32,113 nt of DNA. It comes from a virus. Within the stretch, counting starts at the first letter, position 1; each line of letters opens with the position of its first letter. Location: positions 1 to 32,113 of IMG/VR virus record IMGVR_UViG_3300028581_000148; one strand, given 5' to 3'. The notes under the pieces were generated by a model. It made no database searches. It was not told where the DNA came from and worked only from the letters and a program-made list of their open reading frames with translations. Shown here piece after piece: positions 1-9,200 of this stretch. A program made the translations under genes and the position numbers.

Positions 1-1
1 T

Positions 2-46
2 TGGTGGGTCGTGTAGGATTCGAACCTACGACCGATGGATTAAGAG
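2..46 (-). tRNA. 3' half of tRNA-Lys(CTT): phage attachment-site core (att)
   Basis: On the minus strand this reads as the 3' part of a tRNA: anticodon loop CTCTTAA (anticodon CTT, Lys), 3' anticodon strand TCCAT, five-base variable loop, a T arm with paired GTAGG/CCTAC around TTCGAAT, a seven-base 3' acceptor strand and CCA. The 5' half is missing: the bases beyond position 46 do not pair with TCCAT and contain no D arm. A tRNA cut at the anticodon loop is the usual attachment core of tRNA-targeted integrases, because the phage copy restores the gene at the other end. I infer that this is one prophage end and that the intact tRNA-Lys lies beyond the right edge. Confidence 0.85.
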
Positions 47-91
47 GCGGGCGCTAATGGGCAACAATAACATGACGTAAGGCGCTTTTTC

Positions 92-152
92 TGGGAATAT
101 CGGACGCGCTTAAATCGTTGATTTTTCTAGCACACAGTTTGCGATATTCCCA
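92..152. repeat. 11-bp inverted repeat beside the attachment site
   Basis: TGGGAATATCG at 92-102 is repeated exactly in inverted form at 142-152, with 39 bases between. It lies in the non-coding gap between the tRNA core and the end of the late genes. Its position would suit arm-type integrase or excisionase binding sites, which usually flank the core. It could instead form a long-loop hairpin in the late transcript. The function is inferred only from position. Confidence 0.55.
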
Positions 153-159
153 CGAATTT

Positions 160-183
160 AGGCCCGCATCGCGCGGGCCTTTT
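160..183. terminator. Hairpin terminator at the end of the late operon
   Basis: An 8-bp stem, AGGCCCGC/GCGGGCCT, closes a five-base loop. On the plus strand it is followed by TTTT; on the minus strand it is followed by the AT-rich TAAATT. It lies just after the last minus-strand gene, so it probably ends late transcription and may also block host transcription entering from the left. The U-tract is better on the plus strand, so efficiency on the minus strand is uncertain. Confidence 0.55.
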
Positions 184-195
184 CCGTCTCAGGGC

Positions 196-441
196 CTAAC
201 CTTCAGTGGTGCCGGCGAGTTCGGCGGCGGGATCGGTCTGCGGCGCAACCGGGTGCAGGGCGACGAGGGCGGCGGTGCTCTGCTGCATCTCGGTCAAGAC
301 CTCGCTGAGGATCTCTTCGTCGCCGTCGGAGTGAGCCTGCGCAGCGCGCTCGGCGAGGGCCTGGAAATCGATGGCAATCTGCGCCACAGCAGCGGTGTTG
401 GCATCGGACGCCTTTTCAAGTTCGTTGATGATTTCGCTCAT
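196..441 (-). CDS. Small acidic helical hypothetical protein, 81 aa
   Basis: I do not recognise the family. The ATG at 441 was chosen over upstream in-frame starts because a GGAA-type ribosome site lies about ten bases before it and the protein then begins with the plausible MSEIINELEK. The predicted product is acidic and Ala/Glu-rich, probably helical in its first 65 residues, with a Pro/Ala/Thr-rich tail. No membrane segment or signal peptide is visible. It is the last gene of the late operon, after the holin and before the terminator. This position often holds accessory lysis or moron genes, but nothing in the sequence identifies a role. Confidence 0.6.
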   Translation of the reverse strand: MSEIINELEKASDANTAAVAQIAIDFQALAERAAQAHSDGDEEILSEVLTEMQQSTAALVALHPVAPQTDPAAELAGTTEG

Positions 442-518
442 GGTGTTGTAGTTTCCTTCAATGGTTGAGATGCGCCGCAGAATGTTCCACGGCAAGAGGA
501 GACGGAATTTGTCGGCGA

Positions 519-692
519 TCATTTCGCCAGGTCGGGCAGGGCGACGCCCGCCAGGCCGGCCAGGCCCATACCAGCGGAAGTGATGGCCGCCGCCTGGTCA
601 GGGCTGATGACGATCCCAAGCGATGTGATGATGAGGATCAGGCCGCGCCAGGTGGACGCCTCGCGAGCCCGGGCGATGAGGTAAGCGATCAT
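519..692 (-). CDS. Putative holin, 57 aa
   Basis: This small protein has a short basic N-terminus (MIAYLIARAREASTWRG), a strongly hydrophobic segment at about residues 18-30 (LILIITSLGIVIS), a polar turn (PDQ) and a second weakly hydrophobic Ala/Gly-rich helix ending in PDLAK. One or two membrane segments, small size and ATGA overlap with the endolysin gene are typical of phage holins, which permeabilise the inner membrane at lysis. The start at 692 is supported by TTGGAGC about nine bases upstream; the longer in-frame extension lies inside the endolysin gene. The assignment rests on size, topology and context, not on a family-specific motif. Confidence 0.65.
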   Translation of the reverse strand: MIAYLIARAREASTWRGLILIITSLGIVISPDQAAAITSAGMGLAGLAGVALPDLAK

Positions 693-1075
693 GGGTATTT
701 GCTCCAAGGCAGTTGGAAGTGGGGCCCGTCTCGCAGGGTGCGCCAGTCGCCCCCCCACTCAAGCGGGATCTGCAGTTCGGCCGCGGCGGCCTTCATGGCC
801 TTGGCCAGGCGCGCGTACAAGGGCCAGTCCCAGCGGACCACGCCACCCACCAGGGCCACCAGGTCCACCGCGTGCCCGTCGATGTGGCGACTGCGCAGGG
901 TCTGGGAGGCGCCGGCCCGCACCAACTCGGCCTGACGTGCCTTGGTGCGCAGCCCTTCAGAGATCGCGAAATCCGTGCTGGTTATCTGGATTGCCCGCTC
1001 GACCACGCGCACCAGATCAGGATGCACGCCGATCAATCGGGAGCGCGATTTGTCGCTGAGGGTGTAAGCGCTCAT
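689..1075 (-). CDS. M15-family peptidase endolysin
   Basis: This 128-residue protein is a zinc-dependent peptidase of the M15 (VanY/T5 endolysin-like) family, which cuts the peptide cross-bridges of murein. The hallmark SRHIDGHAVDL (SxHxxGxAxD) gives the first two zinc ligands, His and Asp. A downstream WGGDW and DGPHFQL supply the third ligand, the final His. The N-terminal part (HPDLVRVVERAIQ, FAISEGLRTKARQAELV) also fits the family. There is no signal peptide, so export would depend on the holin. The ATG at 1075 overlaps the stop of the preceding membrane protein (ATGA) and has GGCGGAA before it; a TTG nine bases further upstream is less likely. Its own stop overlaps the holin start. Confidence 0.9.
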   Translation of the reverse strand: MSAYTLSDKSRSRLIGVHPDLVRVVERAIQITSTDFAISEGLRTKARQAELVRAGASQTLRSRHIDGHAVDLVALVGGVVRWDWPLYARLAKAMKAAAAELQIPLEWGGDWRTLRDGPHFQLPWSKYP

Positions 1076-1407
1076 TTCCGCCAATTAATCTTGTCGAGCC
1101 ACGGGATCGCTTCATTGAACAACAGCAGCAAGGCCAATAGTGCGCCGCCCCCCCATTTGACAATGCGAACCGTGGTACGCATCCATCCAAGAGCATCAAT
1201 CAGCGACTGTATTTCATGCTGCATTGCCATCAAATCAGCGCTTTCTCTTTCATGAGTATCACGCCAGACAGCGCTTTCTCTTTCATGAGTATCACGCCAG
1301 ATACGGTCAGCGTTTATTTCGTCGACTAAGGCATTCACCTGGTGACGTATGAGCGAAACCTCTTCGGCGCAGGTTGGGTTTGCTCTGCGTTCTTCTGCAA
1401 GATCCAT
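1072..1407 (-). CDS. Spanin-like or accessory membrane protein with duplicated heptad segment
   Basis: This 111-residue protein has a long charged, probably coiled-coil N-terminal region and one hydrophobic segment near the C-terminus (about residues 86-98, GGGALLALLLLFN), followed by a short tail ending NWRK. An 11-residue unit (WRDTHERESA plus one residue) occurs twice in tandem near residues 36-57, from a perfect DNA duplication. It is coupled by overlaps to the fibre gene upstream (TAATG at 1405-1409) and to the endolysin downstream (ATGA). Its location in the lysis cassette suggests a role with the holin or as a spanin-like protein. A C-terminal membrane anchor is the reverse of a classical i-spanin, so the role is open. 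Confidence 0.7.
   Translation of the reverse strand: MDLAEERRANPTCAEEVSLIRHQVNALVDEINADRIWRDTHERESAVWRDTHERESADLMAMQHEIQSLIDALGWMRTTVRIVKWGGGALLALLLLFNEAIPWLDKINWRK
1236..1301. repeat. Perfect tandem duplication, 2 x 33 bp, within a coding region
   Basis: Bases 1236-1268 and 1269-1301 are identical. The unit is in frame (11 codons) inside the membrane protein gene and repeats the WRDTHERESA segment. No divergence between copies implies recent duplication by slippage or strong constraint. Copy number could vary among relatives and would lengthen the coiled coil by 11 residues per unit. Confidence 0.95.
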
Positions 1408-2387
1408 TACAGCTCAGCAGATGCTGTAAAATACGCGGTCAACGTCGATGCCACACTGGCAACCCCGACAGTTGTTGATGATGCTTGCCACACGAAATTA
1501 AATGGCGTGACGGTGATAACCGTCGGCTGCCCCGCACGCAGCACCGTCCAGGTACCGACCACCGTCATCGTCGGAATTCTAGCCATTTCTGTTCCGAACG
1601 AATAAGTTCCTACAATCTCAGTTCCGCCGACCGCGGTATACTGATTGACCCAGATGTCGCCAGCGACTTTTCCGCCTATCTGTTGGTAATACCGCTGGCA
1701 CCGCCGCCGGTCATCAGTATAATTCGGGCGAATAAACGGGGTAGCGACTGACCCCGGTTCAAGCTGGACCTTGGTCAGGGTCCCGGCGTAGAACTCGACA
1801 TTGAGGTTAGCGCCGCCGGTCACTGCGGCGATAATCGGTGAGGCCGCGTAACTGCCGCCGCCGATCTTACCCAGCGCGGCGCCGGTCCACGACAGCGTGC
1901 AGTTGCCGGTGCCGCCCGGAAGGTTGCACGACTCGATGACCTGGATCAGCGATCCCGCCGTGATTGTCACCGTCGTCAGACCGGCGACTACCGCAAAGTT
2001 ATAGGTGCAACCGGTTGCCCCAGCCTTCCAGCGATCATGGCCATAGGCGCCGGCCGCGAGCGTCACCGTTCCGGACTTGGCCCGCTGGTTGACGGAAAAG
2101 CAACTGTTGTGGATGAAGTTCCGTTCTCCGAGCGGTCCGTCAAGCCAGGATAAGGACACCCCGTTGGTGATGAGCGCGCCGGAATGCCCGCTCAGGTTTT
2201 GCAGCACACCCACTGACGCGGTTGAGTTCGCCATGTCCTCGCGCATCAAGGGCAAGCCGCCCACCGTCACGCCGTCATGTACCACCAACGTCTTCTTGGT
2301 CGTGTCGACGGTGATCTCGCGCACCGCGCCGGTGAAAACCGCGTGCTCGGCAGTGCTGCCGCCGCGCCATTGTATCTGGTCAGGCAT
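1407..2387 (-). CDS. Tail fibre / receptor-binding protein with Mtd-N-like N-terminus
   Basis: The first 45 residues (QWRGGSTAEHAVFTG, EITVDTTKKTLVVHDG) match the short beta domain found at the N-terminus of the BPP-1 major tropism determinant and many phage fibres. The middle (GERNFIHNSCFSVNQR, AYGHDRWKAG) and the later LEPGSVATPFIRPNY followed by RRCQRYYQQ are typical of phage fibre proteins that carry a galactose-binding-like jelly-roll before the receptor-binding tip. The C-terminal 90 residues are Thr/Val-rich and probably beta-structured. At 326 residues it would form the distal adhesin, with the next gene upstream acting as the tail-attached adaptor fibre. It is coupled to the membrane protein by TAATG. 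It lacks a C-type lectin motif, so it is not an intact Mtd. Confidence 0.8.
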   Translation of the reverse strand: MPDQIQWRGGSTAEHAVFTGAVREITVDTTKKTLVVHDGVTVGGLPLMREDMANSTASVGVLQNLSGHSGALITNGVSLSWLDGPLGERNFIHNSCFSVNQRAKSGTVTLAAGAYGHDRWKAGATGCTYNFAVVAGLTTVTITAGSLIQVIESCNLPGGTGNCTLSWTGAALGKIGGGSYAASPIIAAVTGGANLNVEFYAGTLTKVQLEPGSVATPFIRPNYTDDRRRCQRYYQQIGGKVAGDIWVNQYTAVGGTEIVGTYSFGTEMARIPTMTVVGTWTVLRAGQPTVITVTPFNFVWQASSTTVGVASVASTLTAYFTASAEL

Positions 2388-2396
2388 ATTTGTTAC

Positions 2397-3164
2397 CTAA
2401 GTTGGCGCACCAAGATCAATCGTAGAGGTGCCAAATGCGAAGCTGGCCGCGCGGGAAGCGCCGCGTTCGCTACTGAACGCCAGACCAGCACCGGGAAGCC
2501 CGCCCATGTTCCACCCGCCGGCGGTATACATGGCCTCGAAGGTTATCCGCGGCACGGAGTGCAAGTCGATATAGGCAATCGCCAGGTCTACCGGCTCCCG
2601 CAACCCCAGTGCTGTCTCCGCTGCCGCCATGGTTGCTTCATAGTATCGCCGGGCGCCCTCCGCAGAGATCCCAGCATTGACCGCGGCGGTATTGGCGAGA
2701 GTGGCGGCAATACTTGACGCATTGAGATACTCCATGATCGAAAACACGGCGGCAGGAACCGACGAAATAGGAACCTTGAAGGTTCTGGCAGATTGCTCAG
2801 CGAGTTGTTGAATCTGCATACACACGCGATCGAAGGCCGCGTTGATGACGCTTGGGTAAAATCCCCCCGAATTGGTCAACTGTAGCGGCTGGATGTAGGG
2901 CACGGCGCTGGTGAGGGTCACCAACTCGCCGACTGCTGCGGCTTCGGTGAGTATCACAAACCCGCCCGGGTTGGCGTCCTGATCCTGCGACAGAGAGACG
3001 GTGTAGTCGTGGTCCAACACCAGCGTGAACTCGGTGCCGGCGGCATCGGTGCGGATGACCAGCAGGTCAGACGCGACGAACACCTTGAAGAGGAACGGGA
3101 ACAGAGTCCGCACACCGGTGCCGTCATAGGGTCCGGCCTTGCGCAGGGTCGCGGCAATCGTCAT
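2397..3164 (-). CDS. Tail fibre adaptor, podovirus T7-like N-terminal type
   Basis: The N-terminal half (about residues 1-125) has the pattern of the fibre base domain of T7-like and related short-tailed phages: TLRKAGPYDGTGVRTLFPF, LDHDYTVSL, VPYIQPLQLTNSGGFYPSVI, and AAFDRVCMQIQQLAEQSAR. This region normally binds the portal/adaptor/nozzle complex. It is followed by an Ala-rich probable coiled coil (about 135-190) and a short Gly-rich end (AGGWNMGGLPG) with no obvious receptor-binding domain. At 255 residues it is shorter than a full fibre, which fits a two-piece fibre with the downstream Mtd-N-type protein as the tip. The ATG at 3164 follows GGAG by about 11 bases. Confidence 0.8.
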   Translation of the reverse strand: MTIAATLRKAGPYDGTGVRTLFPFLFKVFVASDLLVIRTDAAGTEFTLVLDHDYTVSLSQDQDANPGGFVILTEAAAVGELVTLTSAVPYIQPLQLTNSGGFYPSVINAAFDRVCMQIQQLAEQSARTFKVPISSVPAAVFSIMEYLNASSIAATLANTAAVNAGISAEGARRYYEATMAAAETALGLREPVDLAIAYIDLHSVPRITFEAMYTAGGWNMGGLPGAGLAFSSERGASRAASFAFGTSTIDLGAPT

Positions 3165-3226
3165 GGGGCGGGGCGCTCCGGTTTGGTTGTGGACATGATA
3201 GCGCCGCGGGGCGTCAGTACGCGCAC

Positions 3227-6200
3227 TTAGTCCTTGCTGCCCGGACTGGCGATCCCCGTTACGACGCCGCGGGCAAGATCAACGGGGCCGGACGGGCGGA
3301 TTTTCCCGCCGGCCACGTCCGCGAGATAACCGACCGGCCGCGCGGGCAACGTAAGAGGGACCCCGATCGTCAGAGATATCAAGGTGGCCACGTCGCGGAT
3401 GGCCTTCTGGCCGCTCTTGCCATTCACGATAGCGTCATAGGCCGATACCGGCGCTCTTACCGTCGCCTCAATCATTGAGATTGCCGGTGAGGTGGCGATG
3501 CGATCATCATAGGGCTTGCTATTCCAAGTATTAACACCCGCGTTGATGGCTGACCCGCCGATTGGGATCATCGCGGTTGCGCTGCGCACGGGTCCAATTA
3601 CGAATAATTGCCGCAACCAGTCATCAAGATAACTTCCATCGTCGTTATTATCATGCGGTCCGCCACGAAATACTTGAGTCACCAATTCGGCGACCACCGC
3701 GGGGGCCAGATAGCCCACCATGAAGACATAGAAACCGCGCTGGTATTGCTGCGCCAGCCCCGCCTCGTGGGTGACCTTAGAGAATTCGGTGCCAAGCAGG
3801 TTGGCCCAGGTGTTGAAGTAGCCGGCAAACTGGGTGAACAGCCTGGTAAAAGCGTTTACCGCTTCGATCCGGCTCACGTCTTCCGGGAGGAAACTGCCTT
3901 GGGTTTCGCGCACCGCTGAGTCGGCCAGGCGTACCGCATCGGCATGACTCATGCTTTTAGCAATAGCATGGTTATAGGCGCCCGTCCATACTACCGGGCT
4001 CATTACGCTATCAACGGCCAGTTGCATGAAGTAAGCATGGCGCAGCGTCCAATCTTGCGCGCGCGCCAAGACTGACGGGTTCATCAGTATTTGCCTGATG
4101 TCATCGCTCATGCTCATGGTGTCACTGTCAAGCCGATCCTTCATGTAAATAGAGGCATCAGCTACCGCCGCGGCCAGCTTACGGGGATGTTTCGCATAAT
4201 CGACCATGGCCGACAGCAAGTGACCCGGGGGGACCTTGAGCGCGGCAAGGCCAAATCCGGACACCTGCTGCAGCGCGTTCGAGATGTTGCCGAACATCGC
4301 CGCGGCCCCGGCCCGCGACCGCAGCACCGTGAAAAACCGCGACATCCCCGCATCATGGCTGACGGGCGTTACCACCTGCTGCTTGGCGGTGCGGTTCAGC
4401 CAGGGGATGAGCATCCCTGACACGACGCCGGGCTGGACCCGCTCCAGCGGACCGCCGATCGCGCGGATAATCCGCTGGGTGTCGCGCACCGGGTTGTCGA
4501 GATGCGAGAACAGCAACACCTGGTCGATGTGCTGGGCGAGCGAGCGCAGGTCCAGCAGCAAGGGCTTGTTGTACTCGACGCGCCCCTTGGTGAACCCCTT
4601 GGATGTCGCCGGGAAGGCGTAGGCCATCCCCGCATTTTCCTTGTCGAGAAGTTCACGCAGCGCCGCATCCTTGACGACGCGCGGATCAGTCTTGGCCGGC
4701 ACGTACCCGCCCCGGTACTCCCCGAACGGGGTTGCTACCGGGTCGGCGGTGACCTCAGCGAAATAGCGCCCATAGGCGTCGCGGTGCGCCTGCTGCGCCG
4801 CCGGCTTCAGGCGCTCCAACAGGTCCCAGACGCCTTGCGCGAAGTCGAAATGGTCCTTGGTGATCTTGCCCTCTGCGATCATGCGCGCGATGAAGGCATC
4901 CCACCGGGAGCGGTCCAGCGTGCCGTCTGGGCGTTCTTCCCCCCAGCCGCGGCCGAGCAGCAGCTTGCGCGCGTTCGACTCGTTGCCGGTGTGCAGGATG
5001 GCGTGCAGTATCTCGGGGATCGCAGAATTCTTCTGCGCCTCGCCGAAGCGGTAACCCAGTTCAGGCGCCGCGATCTTCCCGCCCGTCAGCGTCGGCGCAA
5101 CCCGGTCAAGCAGATCCCGGTATTCCTTCAGGTAGATCCCCTTGTCCCGGCGGTAGGCGTCTGCGCCGTCCTTGATGCGGTTGAACAGGAAGCGGCGGAA
5201 CGGCCCCATGGCTTGAGCCCCGTCCATCCGTCCCACCCACGCCTCGGCCCGCGTCACCCACGCCAGGGCTGTGCGGAACTGCGCCATCCGTTCTTCGCCG
5301 GGCGTCACCGCGTGGCCCTCGCCGGGTACGCGATCAGGAATCCCGATGTCCTCAAGGCGCCCCACGAGGTGGTCTTTCACGCGATCGAGCGCCATCCGGC
5401 CCGCGTCGGTCTCTACCTGCCGGGAGCGCCGCGCCAGGTGCAGGAGCGCGTCCACGTCGGCCGCCAGGCCGCGCACCTCATCGACCGTCATCTGCTGGAA
5501 CGGCTTGGCGCCGGCCTCTGCGCGCTGTACCGCCGCGGCGACGGTGGCGTAGGTGTCGGGGTCCTCGCGTTCCAGCACGCCCAGGTACTCGCCGGCCTTC
5601 TTGGCCTGGATTGGTGCCACGCCGTATTGCCCGAGGATCGACCGCACCGCGTTCACCAGGTCCATGTCATAGGACCCTTTTAGCCGGTCATCGGCGCGAC
5701 GCGAGAACCGGCCCCACTGCGCGAGCAGTCCGCCAACCTCCTTTGATGCCTCCCCCGCCGCCCGGGCCAGCCGGTTGTTGAGCAACTGCGCCCGCTGCAA
5801 CTGTGCCGCCCGCGGGATGTCGCCCTTCTCGATGGCCTTGAGCAGAGCCCGGCCGGCCTTGCCTTCGGCCGCGGTGTACTGCAGGGGGCGCAGATCCCGA
5901 ACCCTTTTGGCGCCGATGGCCGCCTCTGCCGCTTCCTTGGCCGCCCGGGCGATCTCGCGCGCCGGTCCGGCCAGCTTGCCCAGCAGCTTCATGCCGGTCG
6001 CCATGACGCGCGCCCGCGCATCGCTGTGGATCGCCTCCTCGGCCGCCCGCGCCATGGCCTGGGGGGTGGCTACGTCGCCGTGGCGCTCCAGCATGAGCCG
6101 GTCGGTTGCCGCCTCGATGGCCGCCTTGGGGGGCGCGGCATCGGCCAGGGCCCGCACCAGGTCAGAACCGGAGTCGAACCCGTACAGGTCGGCCACGATG

Positions 6201-9200
6201 TCAGGGTGCATCCCGCCCGTGCCGATCATCTTCTCAGCCGCCAACCGGGCGGCGATGCGCGCGCCGTCTTCCGGGGTCGCGGCGCTCTCCACCAGGACCT
6301 CGTGAAGGGCGCCCTCATCCAGGCGCCCGGCATTGAGGGCGGCCGGGTCCAGGGTCTTTGGATCGGACTTGGGCCGCTCAGCAGACGGCAACTTGTCGTC
6401 GACCCCCAGCTTGCTGGTGAGGAACTGCCACGCCCGATAGACCGGCTGCGACATGACCTCGCGCCGGGCGTCCATCTGGGCCGCCTGCCGCAGTCCGCGC
6501 GCCTCCCGCTGCACCTGGGCCAGGGCCTTGTTGCGGGCGTTGGTGAGCCAGCGCAGGTCACGCACGGCCCGCGCTTGCAGATCGCCCACCGCATCCGCGG
6601 TCGCCTCCCGGCCCTGCTCCTGATAGGCCCGGTACTCGGCCGGGTCGATCCCGAGCCGCGCCGCGTCCTCTGGGGTTCTGAACAGTTCGGCATAGCCGCG
6701 CGCGTGCTCGGCGGTCTTGATGGCATCCTCGCTCGCCAGCATCCGGCCGAAGACCTGCCGCACCTCGGCAGTGAGCGGGGCGCCCAGGGCCTCGAGTCTC
6801 TGGTAGACGCGCACCATCCATGAGCGGATGCGACCGAAGACCCCGTTGAGTTCGACGCTCGGGGCCTTGCCCTCGAACAGGTACTGCTCGAAGCCGCGGG
6901 CAAAGGTCTCGTGATGGGCACGCTGCGCGTCCAGGTCCATCAGGTGCCAGGCGTCCAGGGCCGACAACTCGGGCGCGCCCTCGATGCCGAACCAGCGCAG
7001 CAGGGCGTCAACGTCCGCCCGGACCCCGGCCGGGGCGTCGGCCAGGGCCGCGAGCTTGGCGTAGGTGTCGAGGAAGAAGTGGCCCGACTCATGGGTGAAG
7101 GTGGTCAGGTCGGCGTCTTTCAGGAGGGCGATGGTGCGGGTTGCCGGGTCGTAGGCGCCGCGGGGGGCACCGGTCTTCTGGTAGAACTTACTGATCTGCT
7201 GCTCTACAATTGATGCGGGAGCGAGAGAAAGCGAGTCACCTTTCTTACCAGTGCCGGGCGTGTCTGTCCTCGGTTCGGCGCCGCTTCCGTCCCCCTCCTT
7301 ACCTTTCTCGAAAGCAGTTAACAACCAATGCTTTGACTGTCCGTCCCACTGAAGCCGAACGGCTCCTTGGTGGCTTTCCGACTCCAGTTGAGCCCGATTT
7401 GCGCTGCGCTTCGTAACCCGCATCCCTGAAATTATCGACTGCAAGTTGTTGACCACCTCGGGGTGCCAAGCAACGATTTTTGACAGGCCATAGCCGTCGT
7501 GATGACCGGTCCCCTCTTGGCCCCACACCAGATCAATGTCCCCTATCTCCGGGTGATGTAGCGCCCCTACCGCCTCGCCGGTCTTCATCTCCATGAGCTT
7601 GGCAACGGCCCCCTGGGCGTCGTGCACATGCTCTGTAAGGATCGGCCCGAACGGACCCACCCGCGGCTGTTCCGGTGCCGTGGCACTCTCGCCCTCCGGC
7701 TGGTGAAGCCCGCGGCCGCCCAGCGACTCGGCCACGATCCGCGCCCCAAACTGGGCGTAGGCCGCGTCCGGTGTGGTGCGCATCCGGTCCGCCAGGACCT
7801 CGAAGAAGGCCTGATGCAGGTCGGCGTAGACCCGCACCACATCAGCCGTAAAGCGCCCGGTGGCCGTCAACTGCTCGGCGATGTGGTCGCGTACCTCGTT
7901 GCTGGAGGTCTTCCACGCGGTGTCGGACTCGTGCTGCGCCAACACCCGGTCGGCCTCTCGGGTGAACAACTCGACCTGGCCTTGGTGGAAGGCGGTCGCC
8001 TCGCTGAAGGTCATCCCGTCCGGGTCGGTGCGCAGATGCGGCAGCAGCGCGGCATCGACCGGCCCGCCGGCAATGTGGGTGGCGTAGTCTGCCACCGGGA
8101 TGCGGACCATGCCCGCGGTCTGCTCGGCCTCATGGATCTGGGCTTCCAGGTCGGGGAGCTTGGCCGCCAGGGCCGCCCGGTCGACGCCGGCCTGATGCAG
8201 GACCTCGCCCAGGGTGGCCACGTCCACATAGACCTCCTTGAGCCCGCCGCCCTCGCCCGCATCCTGCACGAACTGGTGAAAGGCCGCGGGATCGCGCTCC
8301 CGGTACTTGCTGGCCGCGGAGAGTTGCCCGAGGGTCCCGAGCCGCGCCGCGTCGGCCTGTGCCTGCTGCGCCTTGGCCGCCGCGGTGTAGGTGCGCCGCA
8401 CGGCATCTTGATAGCCCTTGACCTCCCCCCGGGGACCGCCAAGCGCCAGGACCGAACCAGCCAGGGCGGACAGGGCCAGGCCCTCACCGGTGAACGGCTG
8501 TTGCATCTGGACGGGGAGCGCAAGATTCATCGCGGCCCGCGAGGCCTCGCCCGCCGTCATGCCCGAGAGCGCGCCGGACGCCATCCGCTTGACCAGGCCG
8601 CCCGGCACCGACATCGGCAGGACGCCCATACCCGTGGTGGCAAGATACTGCACCTGCGCCGCGCGCGCCGCCGCCCAGGGATCACCGGTCGCGCCGTGGA
8701 CCTCGCGCGCGGTGTTGACCGCATCGGTCAGGGCCGGGAACAGCATGGCCTTGGACCCGTGCGCGACCGCGCCCGCGATGACGTCGGCCGCCGTGGCTTC
8801 AGCCGCCGGGACGATGCCCGCCGCGGCCGTCCCGGACAAGGGCACGGCCGCCCCGCCGCCGCCGCTCAGCACGATCTGCGACAGGACCCCGAGCAGTGAG
8901 CCGGCGGTGTTGGCCGCCTTGCCGAGGAATCCGGCGTCGGGGGCCGGGGCGAACAGCGGTTGGCGCGCGACCGTCGGCGCGACCATGTTGGAGAACCACC
9001 AGTCTTCGGCCGCCGTGGTCTTGGCGCCGAACAGGTTGGCCGTGGCGTCGGCCACGACGGGGAAGGCGCCAAGCACGGTGTTGAGGGCCGCCGCCGCGCG
9101 CGTGGTCGCGCCGCCGGAACCCCGCGCGAACTCCATCGGCATTCCGGCGATGTCCGCGAGGAGGCCCTTGGTCGGCTGCACGGCCTGTTCCACCCCGGTG

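Noticed and set aside
1-110. Complete tRNA-Lys gene
   Set aside because: The bases right of position 46 do not pair with the anticodon stem and contain no D arm or 5' acceptor strand.
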